Shown here piece by piece: positions 26,306 to 39,000 of a stretch of 64,000 bases of DNA. Every line of letters begins with the position of its first letter. Position 1 is the first letter of the stretch. The notes beneath the pieces are model-generated. The model ran no database searches, was not told the DNA's origin, and saw only the letters and a list, made by a program, of their open reading frames with translations. Where the stretch lies: contig OX030961.1 in NCBI GenBank assembly GCA_943735955.1, positions 4,852,420-4,916,419 of the forward strand, written 5' to 3'. A program made the position numbers and the translations under genes. This DNA comes from Piscicola geometra (lineage: Eukaryota; Annelida; Clitellata; Hirudinida; Piscicolidae).

Positions 26306-27690
26306 TCATTCTTTGTAGAGACTAGGTTGGGTGATGCGCACTTCCTTCTCCTTATTTTTGCTGAATTCGATCAACAGGTCCATGATGGGCGACTGAAACT
26401 CCTCAGGAATTGGTTTGGCTCCTGGGGTGGCAGTCATAGTAGTGCTGTATCGAGTTACAAAAAATTAATAACGTAAAAAAACCATGAATAAGGCGAACCG
26501 GGTTTTTCTCTTTTAGAAATAAAAACAAAAAATTTATAATTGAGAACAGACAATTAAAAATATAATCTAGTTTATTATTCTTTAGTTCTTAAATCTCTGT
26601 CATTGAATTTTTTTCCCTCTGATGAACCAAAATAATTTAGCGTTTAATGTTAATAATAATAGTAATGCCAATACTGAAACCAAAACTGAAACCATAAAAT
26701 TTAAAAACACTTCTAAACCAACACCATCACAACAGAACAGACCAGTCAGCCAGTAGTAGATGTCCCATTCGTTGTGCGGCCTATTGATGAGTTTGTCATA
26801 CTCTGTCAGTTGCTCAAGGGTCATGGAGGAGAGGTGCACAGACGCGAAGGTGCTGTATGTAGGAATTGAAGGTTTTGGAGTGTCCCAAAATTGTATTGAT
26901 GATTAGGGAAAAAAATAAATAATTGTGTTTATTCAAGTTTAGTTTAGGGGGTTTGACCATTGTAGGTTTTTTCAATTTTATAATAGCTGATGTTAAGATA
27001 TTTATTTAATTATCGTCTTTTGTTGTATTATAATCGCATTTATAGTTTAACATCCTCGGATTATTTATCAATAAATTATCTAATTGTCAATGTTTTTATT
27101 CTTACCTGGTTAAATTAAATGAGTTAACGCAAACTGATTAACCAAAATTATATATTTTGAGTATTTAAATTTAGCATACGAGTATAAGTGAAGAAATTTG
27201 AATTGTTCAAGACTCACCTTAGAAGCAAGCCAACTTCCAGAGTGCCTCTTTTGCGACTCTGGTAAAGCAGCCTCTTTCTAACCTCCTCTTCACTCTCACC
27301 AAACCTTTCTTTGTAGTTTGGGTACTCTATCTCTTCTTCCTTCTCTGTTTTGTTAATTTCAGTTAGAATTAAAACTCGAAACTCCAAAGTTAAATGAAAA
27401 AATAATATAAATTGAATAATTCCTTAAAAACCTACCATCATGAACATTTTCAGAATTGAGATTCCGGACAGGAAACCTCACAATTTGATGTGGAGTGAGC
27501 ACACGTGAGTTGGAAGATTGTTCCACTGAAAGATACTGAAGGTTTTTTCATGTTTTTGATATCTATACCAGATTAAAGAATATTTAGTAATTTTTAATTT
27601 ATATCGGTAATTTAACAGATCATCTTTTTTATGAAATAAAAATGTTCTTACCATGGACCTTTTAAAAAGCTTCAAGAAGTTTTTAAGCAT
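26306..27690 (-). CDS. SDHAF2: Succinate dehydrogenase assembly factor 2, mitochondrial (163 residues)
   Basis: Five exons on the minus strand: 27652-27690, 27436-27535, 27218-27344, 26743-26852, 26306-26421. Phases are 0, 1, 2, 1; the introns are 91-365 bases, far shorter than others here. SDHAF2 (Sdh5/Emi5) binds the flavoprotein subunit SDHA in the mitochondrial matrix and promotes covalent attachment of FAD, a step in building respiratory complex II. The sequence shows a short basic leader ([13 protein letters not shown]), the family signature [10 protein letters not shown] at residues 74-83, [12 protein letters not shown] at 101-112, [17 protein letters not shown] at 118-134, and a charged end after a DLLIEF helix. 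Human SDHAF2 has 166 residues and matches in order throughout. The exon 4/5 join (ACT G + GA GCC) restores the conserved Y-W-x-T-x-A-K-P stretch, which fixes that acceptor. Fold and family are certain; the first exon rests on phase and a plausible targeting leader. Confidence 0.95.
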
Positions 27691-30062
27691 CTTAATTTAA
27701 GATTTTAAAAATATTTTCAAATGGAAACTATGACTCGATACGGGACAGCAGAGGACAAGTATTTATACTCGAAAAGTTAATTTCTACGACAAATTATTTT
27801 TGTGAAAACTGAAAATTTTCAATATTTTTAAATAGCCAAAACATTATTTGAAAAAATTAATTATTTTGATTACTGCCTGAATACCTTCAAGGTTTGAATC
27901 AAGTTTTTTTAGTTTTTCAAAATATTTTTTCATAAGGTTAAGTGAGTAAAAACCAGAGCTGTATCAAATCTCGATTCCTATTCAAATCGGTTTCAAATAG
28001 TTTTCAACTATTTGGTTCGTAGAAATAGTATATACTACTTGTTGTTTGTAGGATATCTATGATTTGGTTCCTATCAATTAGGTTTAGAAAAATTATCATT
28101 ATTCTAAATTATTATAAAGAGGCAGATGCAGAAATAGAGGAGTATGAAAAAAATATATATCTAATAGATAATCTATACTAGAATAATAAATTAGACAAAA
28201 TATATAGGCTTTGAAAATTCGCAATTATTAATAATTTAGTGGTACCCAGGTAATAACTGGGTTCTGAATGTGGGAGTGCGTTTCTCGTTTTTGTGAAAAA
28301 AATCTAAAATAACAGAACAGCTTGAACTACGTTATATTTAAAAAAATATTTTTTAGTCGATTAATATTAGTTCGAGTAGTTCAAATATTTGTCTTAGTTA
28401 AAATTATTAGTACAAAGATTCGTATTCGTTCGATAATTTAGTGTGAATATCAATCCTTGTTCCAATAGTTATTCGAATATTCGTACTTGATCGAATTGTA
28501 AAAACCAATAATAACATATTTTAAATAGGCTCAAAATAACATGTAAATCATAAATAAGTTCTATAAATATAAATAAATCGGTCATTAAACTTAAAAAAAC
28601 TAATAACTTCCATTTCTTAAAACTTTTTTCTTTGAAATAAATGAATTTAAAATATAAATAGAAGAGTAAATAGTTTTAGAATTCTCAATTACTGAAAAAG
28701 TATTTATATTTTCACAGTAATTAACGATTTTTACTAGAATTGTTGTTATGAAGGCAGTCAAAAGAGCTTTAGGATCAATAAAAGAGAGTATCAGACATTG
28801 CCTAACGATGAGCAGTCGAAGCGAATACAATGAAGTATCTATAATTATGACTTCTTTTGAGGTATTAATAATGAGCTTAGTGCTGCTTTTAAGGGGAAAT
28901 TAAAGCGTAACTACCATCTTTTTGTTCTCAAAGCAGTTTTATTGAGGCCTTTATTGCTTCCATTCAAGCCCCACTGAAGGCTATTCTTTTAATTTGTTAA
29001 AACATTTTTATTTTTAAACTAATGATAAAAGTTTTAGTTCCTTAAACTGTTTTAGTTTGAATTACTTTAAATTATATGCAGCAATCATTGTTAGGAAAGT
29101 TAATTATTTCAGCTTTGGCAAAAACCTTTTGTGTTTAAGAAAATAAAAACAAACCTATGTACCGTGAAAGGCCAAAATATTCGTACACTTTTAAATATTT
29201 GTTTTTTCATTATTATTTAAACTAATTACTCAAAACTCTAAATCGATAAAATTTGCGTTATTATACTATAAATATAATTTAATGAATTTTTTTACTTTTT
29301 CATGATTATATTTTTCTTTTTTAAACCTTTTCAAAGTAAAATAACTATATTATTGAAACTCAGTTACGAGAACTGTTATTGTTCGGTATAATTACCACCA
29401 TAAAGATTATAATTTTTTTAATTTGAAAATGTACGAAAATTAAAGGTGTACAAAATATCTGGTATTTTACGGCAATTAAACTATGAGCTTTATCATGGAG
29501 AAAATAACAGTTTCAAATATTTATAAAATTTAATTATTTTTTCGAATTACAAAGGAATAAATAATACAAGCTTATTAAATTATCTTCAAAACATTAAAAA
29601 TCTTACAGTCATCAATATTTTTTCACCATCGATCAAGTTTTTTTCTTCATCAATCTTTTTCTCGATCAATCCTTCAGACAATTTACTATTAATTTAATAA
29701 TTCATCTTCTAATTCATCATTCTATCTTTCCATCCACCGATACATCTATCATTTGCGACACTGTTTCCAAATCCAGTAATTTATTCTTCACTTACTCTCT
29801 CCAACGTTCAATCCATCACTTTTCGTCCATCATACTCCAAATAACATTCAATTGATGTACCACAAAAATCTTTCTAACTTTTGGCTCGCCAGCCATCTCA
29901 CCATCCATTTTCATTTCCTCCCCACAGCCACTCAGCCTCTTAGATGCTGTTTCTTTTTGAAAGTTCAGCCTCTTTTGACTCATTGTTTCTCTTCTGTTTG
30001 AAACCTTTGAAAGATCTACAATATTATCTAATTTTTTAAATATTTCTATCCCCACTCCCAAA
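27691..30062. other. Region between SDHAF2 and the end of the secreted Cys-rich gene
   Basis: This contains the presumed SDHAF2 promoter just above 27690, where I see no clear TATA or initiator motif. At the other end it contains the likely 3' UTR of the Cys-rich gene. An 87-codon minus-strand open frame (29816-30079), Lys/Glu-rich and without recognisable domains, overlaps that 3' UTR. The rest is A+T-rich with nothing I can support. Confidence 0.5.
29780..29785 (-). promoter_or_regulatory. Candidate poly(A) signal of the secreted Cys-rich gene
   Basis: AATAAA on the minus strand, about 280 bases beyond the TAG of the proposed last exon (30063-30113). The position suits a 3' end and gives modest support to that exon. 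Confidence 0.3.
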
Positions 30063-33000
30063 CTAATGCTTGGCATCAATCAGACTGCTGTAGTAACGAC
30101 CGAACACGTTCTCCTAGATGATCGTGTGCACGAACTTCAACTCAACACACGCACTATGTTGTAATTATTATTGTAACATAATTATAATTACGCGATCCAA
30201 ATTAAGATTTTAAAAGATACCATTTTTAATCTCATTTTTGTATTTTACTTTTCGAAGCGAAAGATTAAATCTTAATTATTTTTTTAAGCAGTAAGGCATC
30301 TTTTTTTAAACCAAAGGCTTTTAAGAGTTTATTAAGTATGAAAATGACTTTGAGTTAAAATGAAATTCAAAATTGCTGACGACTCGAAGGGAGCTTTTAA
30401 ATAATCTGGAGTTTGAAAACTGTTAAGAAAATACAAGTGAAATCAAACAATTGGCATGTATAAGCATTTATAAACATAATAAAATGTAAAATTGCTTGGA
30501 AAATTTAGTGACAAATGATCCTAATCAGATCACCACGCCCTGAATGAGATCCATAAATCAAGAAAGAACCCACGAGTTGGCTCTGTCGACAATGGCAGTC
30601 TTTGTTCTGGGTAGATGCCATCACATAGCTAGAGATTTAGTGCGACTTGAGGCTGGTATGAAGAAGTAGCAATATATACAAGATGAAACAATAACAGTAT
30701 GAAGTAGGTTTAAAGAATAGTAGAGTTTGCATGAACTGTAACAACGAGACAAAAAACAGATTTTATATACTGAAAGAACCTGATAAAAAGTGAATAAAAA
30801 TAGTATTAATATTAAATATGATTTAAAATTAAAATTTAGACTGAATGTATTAAATAAATGTACATTCGACCATTGAATACATCACGACCAATATCACGAA
30901 CACAGCTTTGATTGACAATCTGGCAACGTGAAAACACCATTGAGATGTTCAGTAATTCTTTCAAGCTAGAACCTGAATTTTACTTGAAAGATAGATTGTA
31001 TGTTCGCCTATGTTTCAAGAAGATTTCGTCGGCCGAAAAAGATAAAACTTGATTGAAATAAAGATTAAAGAGATTTATTATTTTTAAAAATCTCGAAATC
31101 AGCAAAGTTCTAAATGGTTGGATGGTGAGGAATGCCTTACTGCTAAAGAATGCTGAAGCATTGAGATAAACGAAGAGGCCATGAAAAATTAATAAGACAA
31201 AATTAATGGGATGAGAAAAGTAATAAAACACGTAGAAGTAAAATTAAATATCGATAAAAGAGTAAAATGATTTGTTTTAATATTTATCAAAGATTAAGAA
31301 TAAGTTATTAATAAAATTCAGATGAAAGTCTAAAAGTAACAATAACCAGAATGCGTATGAAGCGATTAAAAACGCTGAATATTAAGAACTATTGAAATTT
31401 CTTAAGAAAATCTTTTATGAAACATAGACTTTTAAAATGGAAATAAGAAAATTGATTAAACTTTGAAGTTTTCAAATAAATTTGCTTCTGCTTGAAGGAA
31501 GGGTTGAATACCAAATCGATAAGTAAGAAAATAAGATTTAGAATGAAAATAAGTTGAAACTCCACATTTGATTCAGACAAGAAATCCTTCAAGACCCTAG
31601 ATTCATTAAGTCGCCAGAAAGACATTAGCAGGAATGATGCTATGCGTAAGCTGTAAAAACCTCTTTATAAATGAAAGCAATACAATTCAATTTGAATAGA
31701 AATTCTCCATGAGTTTACCATACTTTCTATTTATTGGTTCTTTAACTGCATCGTTCGTGATAGTTCATTTTCTTTTTTCTTAAGAAATTTGATTTTTCTA
31801 AACACTTTAAATTAAATTCAAATGGATTTTATTTTACAAAAACTCCTGATTGACAAAGATGAAGTATAATCTGCTGTATTATTATAATTTATTTATTGCT
31901 TTTTGTGAGAAAAAAGTTACATATATTTTTTTATAATAAAAAGTCAAAAATTTAACTTTTTTTTTATAAATGACCCTAAAGGTTCCAGCTTATAGATTTT
32001 TAATCATTATATTCAAAAATTTATTGTCAGAAAAATTGATATTAGTTGAATATAGTTCAGGGTTCAATCTACAATAATTAGATTATTGCATGAATGAGCT
32101 AATGAATAAGAGGTTAGAATGGTTTTGAATGTAATGCTGCATGAATAGATGGGTAGACTGATTAGAAGGAAGTGAAAAAACTATAAGAAACCATAAGGGA
32201 TCAACTAGTTGATTCAGTGGTGATTGTTGATGAAAGTAATTTAGATTTTTATAGCTGATTGATGGAAAGGGACAAAATGTGGAGATGGGACTTGAATAAT
32301 AGATGGTTTGTTATTGATTGATCGACTGGCGAATCACTGTAATGCTGAAATGTATGTATGAATGAATGCAGACATTTATGAGTTTGTAGAAAAAAATTAA
32401 CAAAGAGTTTAATTAATATGAATATACAGATAAATATTATTCAAGAGAAAATGATATTTTATTTGAAATTAAAACACTAATTTGTATAGACCAGTTTGTA
32501 CAAGAAGGATGGAGTTGCAGTGATGCAGATATTTACATAAGGCAAATGACCGTGGTCTCACGACATGCCACTTCTTCTCTTTATACAAATGTGAAAAAAG
32601 AAATGAGAGTTTAAGGAAACATACGCCAAAAACTTCAATTCGCATCTAGTGTGATTCTAGAATATTGAAAATGAAGATTCCATATTTCAATTTAGAAATA
32701 AGTTTTAAGTCGATGTTAGTGTCGAGAATTGTGTAAAGAAAGTTTAGGAATTTGATTTGTCCTAAAAACAATGAACTTTCCATGGAAAGGATGATGAATA
32801 ATGTGAAAATGTGAAACAAAAAATAGGAATAGACGAAACGGATCACCAGAGACGACTACACAGACGACTTATTCTCTAATCAAACAACTTAAAAATTTGT
32901 AGATTTTGTCTAAAATACGAAATTAACTCCAATAAAAGTTTAAAATTTAACAGAATACATTTTGAAATATAGTTAAAACTTTGACTATCAAATTGAATAG

Positions 33001-36000
33001 TTTTTTGCTGAAAGCATATGAAATATTCCATAAGGGAGGACCTTGTTATTTGAAGAATATAATTTAAAGATAAAAAGCTGAATGAAATAAAATAATGAAA
33101 CAATTAGTTGAAAGTAAGTTATGTGGCTCCATATAGAAGATGAATAATGGAAGGGAATATTATAAATATATGAACCATTAGGAGGTCATAACAGTCAATC
33201 TTTCAATGAAAACACTACATACACATGAACAAGATTTCATTTGTGTATAAAGCGAAGATATTTATTTTACTTTAGATTAAATTATAAAAATCAAAATTTG
33301 AAATGTATTGAATGAAACTTTAAGTACTATCACATCACATAAACGATTAGATACTTAATTGCTCATCCGAACTAAATTTAATGCTAATACTATAACTTAA
33401 TATGCCGCTATACTACGAAATATTTCAATGAAAAAACTAATGGAAACATTAAATAAAAATTTAAAAAATGCATAAAACTTAATTAATAATAAATTAAAAC
33501 TACACACGGGACTTATTATCGGTCCCAAATGGTCAGCAGGCTGGTCGAATGGAAAGCGACTGAGCAATTAACACGAGCTTTCAATTCAGAAAAAGTTAAA
33601 AAAATAATTGGAACAAGAGGATCAACTAACAAAGTCAGTGAAAAAAAGATTAATGACTCAACAATTAAATAATTATCCATGTGATCACTACAGGCCAACG
33701 CCGTTGCACAATTGACTCTTCAACCTAGCTGCTTCAGACTTTGGAGTTGTCTTCACAATCTCGACTTACAATTACCACCCCAGTTGGGGTACCCAAGGAC
33801 GTATGCAGAGATTACAAGAGAATGCCTTAATGTGAAATAAATACAGCAAGATGTTCAAGTGGACCAGAAGAGAATAGAAGACATGCAAGCCACCTTTGAA
33901 GCAGTGCAGGTATGTGTTAGTTAGATAGCGATCGATCGTGATTGTAAGAAAAACAAAAATAATTGTTTAAATTGCAATATTTTCCATTTACGTAGAATTA
34001 CTTTGGTTTTAAGAGCCTCCACAAAGAGGGAACTAAGAGATTGCACACATATGATGTCAGTGGAGAAAGATTTATGTTTAGAAATGTAATTTATTTTAAA
34101 ATATGGATTCAATAATGAATTAAATTGTTTAGAATTTTGAAAAACAATTTGAGATATGAAAGAAACTCGATAATTTACGAGTTTTCAACAAAATTTCTAA
34201 AAAAACGTTGAAAATAACGGCATCTTGACTTGATCGATCGAGCTCAAATGAAAGATTGAACATAAACGAAGGAAATGCTATGGGATTAATAAATTTATAA
34301 ATTCGTTTGTTACACTATAATAAGAAGTTAGTTCTTTTCAAATATATGTCATAAATCATTAGCAGTAAAAATAAAGTTCCCATTAAGAGTGTATTGTTTT
34401 TGACTTTTGTAGATTCTGAAATTTTAATGGTTATAATATTATTGAAAAAAGATACTTATAATAAATGATAAATTAAAAATTAAATTAATTTTTTACGTTC
34501 ACTACAAGCTATAAATCAACTTCCCAAAAAACCCTACCATCATTGTCTAACACAAGCAAGTACTAACCAAGAGTACAGTGGCTAAGGGGTGGTTGCTTAA
34601 TCCTGATGACGATGGTTTTTTCGAATTTGGAAGCTTCTTCTCCGCAGTGTTCTTTAGTTTTGGCACTAATACATCGCACGAAGTCATTCTCCAGCCTGCG
34701 AGTGTATTGCTTTTAAGGGAAGAAGTGTCACGGTGTAGTTTCAGTATGGAGAATATTCAAGAGGTTTTAGTAAGTTGGTATGGTATGATAAAAAACGGCC
34801 GTGGAGTAAAGACTGGTTAAAGAAAAATCTTTGAAGCAATGATGCAAAAAGTGTGAAAAAAGGTTTGTAAGAGAAAAATGCTGAAAGTTTAATCAAGATG
34901 TTGAAATGACCTTTTAAAAGAAGTTTAAACACTGCAGAGATGTGTGCTTTAATTGAAACATTTATCTTCTTCAATGCCTCAGAGAAATTTTTTAAAAACT
35001 TTAAACAATTCAAAAAATCATTTTAGCTCAAAACTCTTTTTTTAGAATGATATGCCCAAATGTCAATGAAGGTTTGGTGAAGTGGTTCTTCAAAGTTTTA
35101 TAGCATTTCCAACGAAAAAAAAGGGAAAAAATTAATGATTAGGTCTATGAAAAGATTTGGATATGAAAGTCTGTTTACAAGCCGGGTATGCCTGAATCTC
35201 GAATGCCCGAATATTAAATGAGGCGGCCTCTAGATGAGACGGGTTCTAGGCATATCTAAGAAAAAAGCTAGGGGTTAAAAACGTGATGATAGAGTAATAA
35301 ATCTAGACATGAGTCTGAAAAATGGGTGCGTGAAAGAAGGAAGATCGAAGGTAAATAAAACGATGAATAAATAATTTGTGATATATATAGATGAAAAGCC
35401 AGATAATATGGGGATGCAAATAAGGATAGTTTGATAGATAGATAGATGGATAGATAGATAGATGAATAGTTGGATAGATTAATGCAAACTTACGCTGATA
35501 AATAAAGTGGATGGCTGGAAGGTTGGCTGGGGATGGAGGGTGAAATATAAAAGTTGAATTAATATTTGATGAAGTAGTAATGTCAGCATTACGACGTGCA
35601 ATTTATCACGGTGCCTTGAAGGATGTCTTAGAGAGGGATTTAATATTCTCTTTGAAATGCTTTTACACAACATTTACGCTGAGATTAAAGCTATCTTCCA
35701 TCCCTGATGGAAGTACCTTAAACTCCAGAAAAGTATTTTATATTAATATTTTTCCTTTAATTCTTAATATAGAACTCTAGGCACTTCTTCGACATGATCA
35801 ATTAGTCGCCATGATGCTAGCAGCTGAAAGCTTCAAAAACATTCTCACCATGGATCATGAAAAAATATGGAAAAGTCAACGTCAAAAGGAAATGAAACAA
35901 AGTCAACGTGAAAAGAGAATACAAAAAAGTAATTTTTGAGATACGTATGAAATATTCTCTTTTTCAAATAGAAAGTTAATGAGAAAAAACTGCTTTTATC

Positions 36001-39000
36001 ATTCGTTTGACTATCGCATGAAGCTAAAATAAATAAATTCCGCACCGATAAACTTATCTCTTTTATATACCACGAGCTCTGAAAGTTACTGAAAACGCTA
36101 AAAAATAGAAAAAAGTATTTAAGATCTTTTGAGAGCAGTAAAACTAGATTAAGAAAATAAAAATTCTTTTACGACTAGAAGTATAATAACTAAAAAAGAT
36201 ATTGTGAAATTATTTTTGAAAAGCTTGAATAGAAACTTGAAATAAAAAATGGCACTTTTGGAATTTTGAAAAGTAAGACTAGTTTTATGTCATAGTTTTA
36301 TTCTTGTTCACAAAGACTTTAAAAACTTTATAAAAATATTTTAAATGTTTTAATAAATTGCAAAACACTTAATCCTTCATAATTCACTCTTTTTAAAGTA
36401 GAGTTTTTTTCACTAACATGAAGTTAAACATTATTTTTCGTGGCTTTTAAACATTTTCGAAACTTTTCGTTTTTTTGATATTTCATCAACACAACTTAGC
36501 CTGTAAAAAATAATTTTAAAGGAAATTGTTTTTCACTTCCTTGTTCATGCATGTATGTCTGGAGTGAGTCGTGTGTCTTACTGTATGCAGGCTGTGAGTA
36601 TTCTATGATGATGAAAAATTCATTCAACCCCTTGGTTAAACCAGTAAAAGTATATTTTATAACAATTATTTTTTATTTCAAGGTAGATTTATATTTTTTT
36701 GTATACGCTAAAAATAATCTAGGAATTTATAAATTTGAGATAAAAATAAAAAATGAAAACGATGCTTTTATACGGAAATTTTGCAAAAGTAAAAAAAAGT
36801 AACATTAAAAGACTTTTATTTGTAAAGAAATCTTTTAGCTTTTCGAGATTGAAAAATATAAATATCAGCAGTGACTTTTCAGAAAGACTACTGAATGCTT
36901 TTCTATTCAAATTATTTCGTTGGCACGGAAAGCATCTTGAATGGCTTCCAGAGTCATCTAGTAACTGTAAATAAAGCCTAAATCAGTCAAAAAAAGCCTT
37001 TATTTAGTCTGGCCACGCTCCATGTGGAGTTTTACAGTCCCTGGAAAAGGTCATTTGGAGATGTATTTTTCATGATTTTTACGATGTGCTTTTTCGTGAT
37101 CTGCGTCTTGCATACGTCACACTACAATGGCAATGAGCAACGAGACGTTAATGAGAAAGGACAGAATTCAAATAGGAATTCTTTTTGTTGAATTTTTTTT
37201 TGCGTAAACCTTTGATTCTAACAAAAAGTCGATCAAGTATTTTCAAACTTTATAAGAACAAAAATCATTAATTTTGTCAAATTCTTATTCAACTCGACTA
37301 CCGATAAATCAAAGTTTCAATGCGGGCTTCAGCGAAACCTTTAGGCGATCAACGCTTCATGAATTATAACTTCCTGCTTATTTGAGATTCTAAAAACTAC
37401 AGTAATCGAAAGAATGAAAATGAATAAACGAAGACGTAGAGCATATTTAAAAAGAGTGAAAAGGGAGTAGATTGCAAGGAAACGCATAATGGGACTCTGA
37501 ACAAACTGCTTAATAAATATAATGCCTGTCTAGCATACGTCATGTAAGGTCGATTAGACACGCAATGTTATTCTAGCCTTACTCTTGTACATTGCTCTTG
37601 TATGGGTGAGTTAAATGCATGTGTGTATGTCTTGAGGGCTCATTGAACAATTTCCGCCACCAGATAGAGGCAACCACAACATCATAGAACCACCAGGCCA
37701 CAGGTCTCAACGAAGCGGTGAAACAAACGTGCGAGAAGGCGTCTTTGAAGATCTGAGATAGCCTGGAAGATTTATTTGCATAATCGATTTCTTAATCGCT
37801 CCTATCAACAAAAATTCTCTGCAGCCATCTCTCATCATTCCACCATCATCAAACTTTATTGTCTCCCTCCTTCATATCGTTATTTAACCATAAAATCCTC
37901 GTTTGAAAAATTATTTACAATTTTAAGATATCTCATCTTTATCACTTTCATCATCACTTCACACATTTTTATTCTTCAAGTTTTAAAAGGGACTATCATT
38001 ACCCATCACATTAATAATTTAAAAATACCATTCTAAATAACATCATAACACGATTTTCTTAATTCATAAAACAAAAGTACTTCTTCAAAGTACGACCAAA
38101 AAAAAGTATTTTCAGCGCAAAAAAATTCTTGAAGTTTTTAACCAATAGAACATGGGACCACGATACACGGCATCAAAGCGCTTATATGTATAAACATTGC
38201 CACCGATGATACGCACAACACGTACAAAGGTCGCAGGATTGAGAAGGGCATGTGCAGGCATACGTCAGACGGGTCTATAAGGCCTTGTAAAACGTGTGTT
38301 AAGGCCCTTGTGAAACGTGTGTTCAGTAGAGTGTTTCGAATAAAATGTTAAAGTTCGCGGTTTTTCAATTGCATATAAAATCAATATATTTGTTCGACAT
38401 AAAAAGTAAAAAAGAAGCATAATGTTTGAATGAGATATGGGTGGTTTGGTGAGAGTGGATTTTGATGGTTTTCATGATGTAATGCCGCTTTCCCTTCTTC
38501 CTCATTGCAACACCACCACTTACACACAGTCTTCTTCGGGCGAGTGAGTGAACTGTCTGGCCATGTGAAGAGTCTTGTTGCACTGGTGCATGGAGGCCTC
38601 GTAAACGGATTGACTGAAGCAGCTGTGACGTAGTTTGACGTAACCTTGAGTGTGGTGAATGGCAATAGTGCTGAGATGCTTGGTGTTCAAGGAAAATGTT
38701 TCAGTGTGGTAATATGTGGTCTATGTTTTTCAAGGCTTCTATGTTTTAGAAATGACGACAAATTGATTCTTAAGCCTTCCAAAGTCTTCTCATTTACTCT
38801 TGTCTCAGAAAAAAATCAAGAAATCGTGCTAACTTTCAGATTTTAAGATGCTTATTAAGATAGCGAATTTTATAAGAAGAATATGGCGTTATTGTACGGG
38901 AAAATTATCTTCCGATGTTATCAAAAGAAATAGTTTCAAATAAACTCTAAAAAACAGATTTTATGCTGAATTTTCACTTAAAATAATTAAATCGTGAAAG

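Noticed and set aside
26422..26450. Earlier acceptor for the last SDHAF2 exon (CGATACAG)
   Set aside because: It would break the frame or add residues not found in the family; CCACCCCAG|GA restores the conserved stretch.
26600..26742. Continuation of the SDHAF2 exon 4 frame into a hydrophobic tail ([19 protein letters not shown])
   Set aside because: It reads through the intron. Splicing to 26421 restores the conserved SDHAF2 C-terminus.
30540..30660. Plus-strand SVDNGSL segment resembling part of Ig domain 3
   Set aside because: The similarity covers only a few residues, is followed by stops, and has no splice sites.
37640..37750. Plus-strand coiled-coil-like frame (TGLNEAVKQTCEKASLKI)
   Set aside because: It is the antisense of exon 5 of the Cys-rich gene and contains a stop.
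37579..37752. Alternative frame for exon 5 of the Cys-rich gene, starting at CTCAG and reading IFKDAFSHVCFTASL then WWFYDVVV
   Set aside because: It needs phase 0 from exon 4, but the consensus donor GT|GTAAGT there leaves phase 2. The chosen frame also keeps the Cys/CG pattern.
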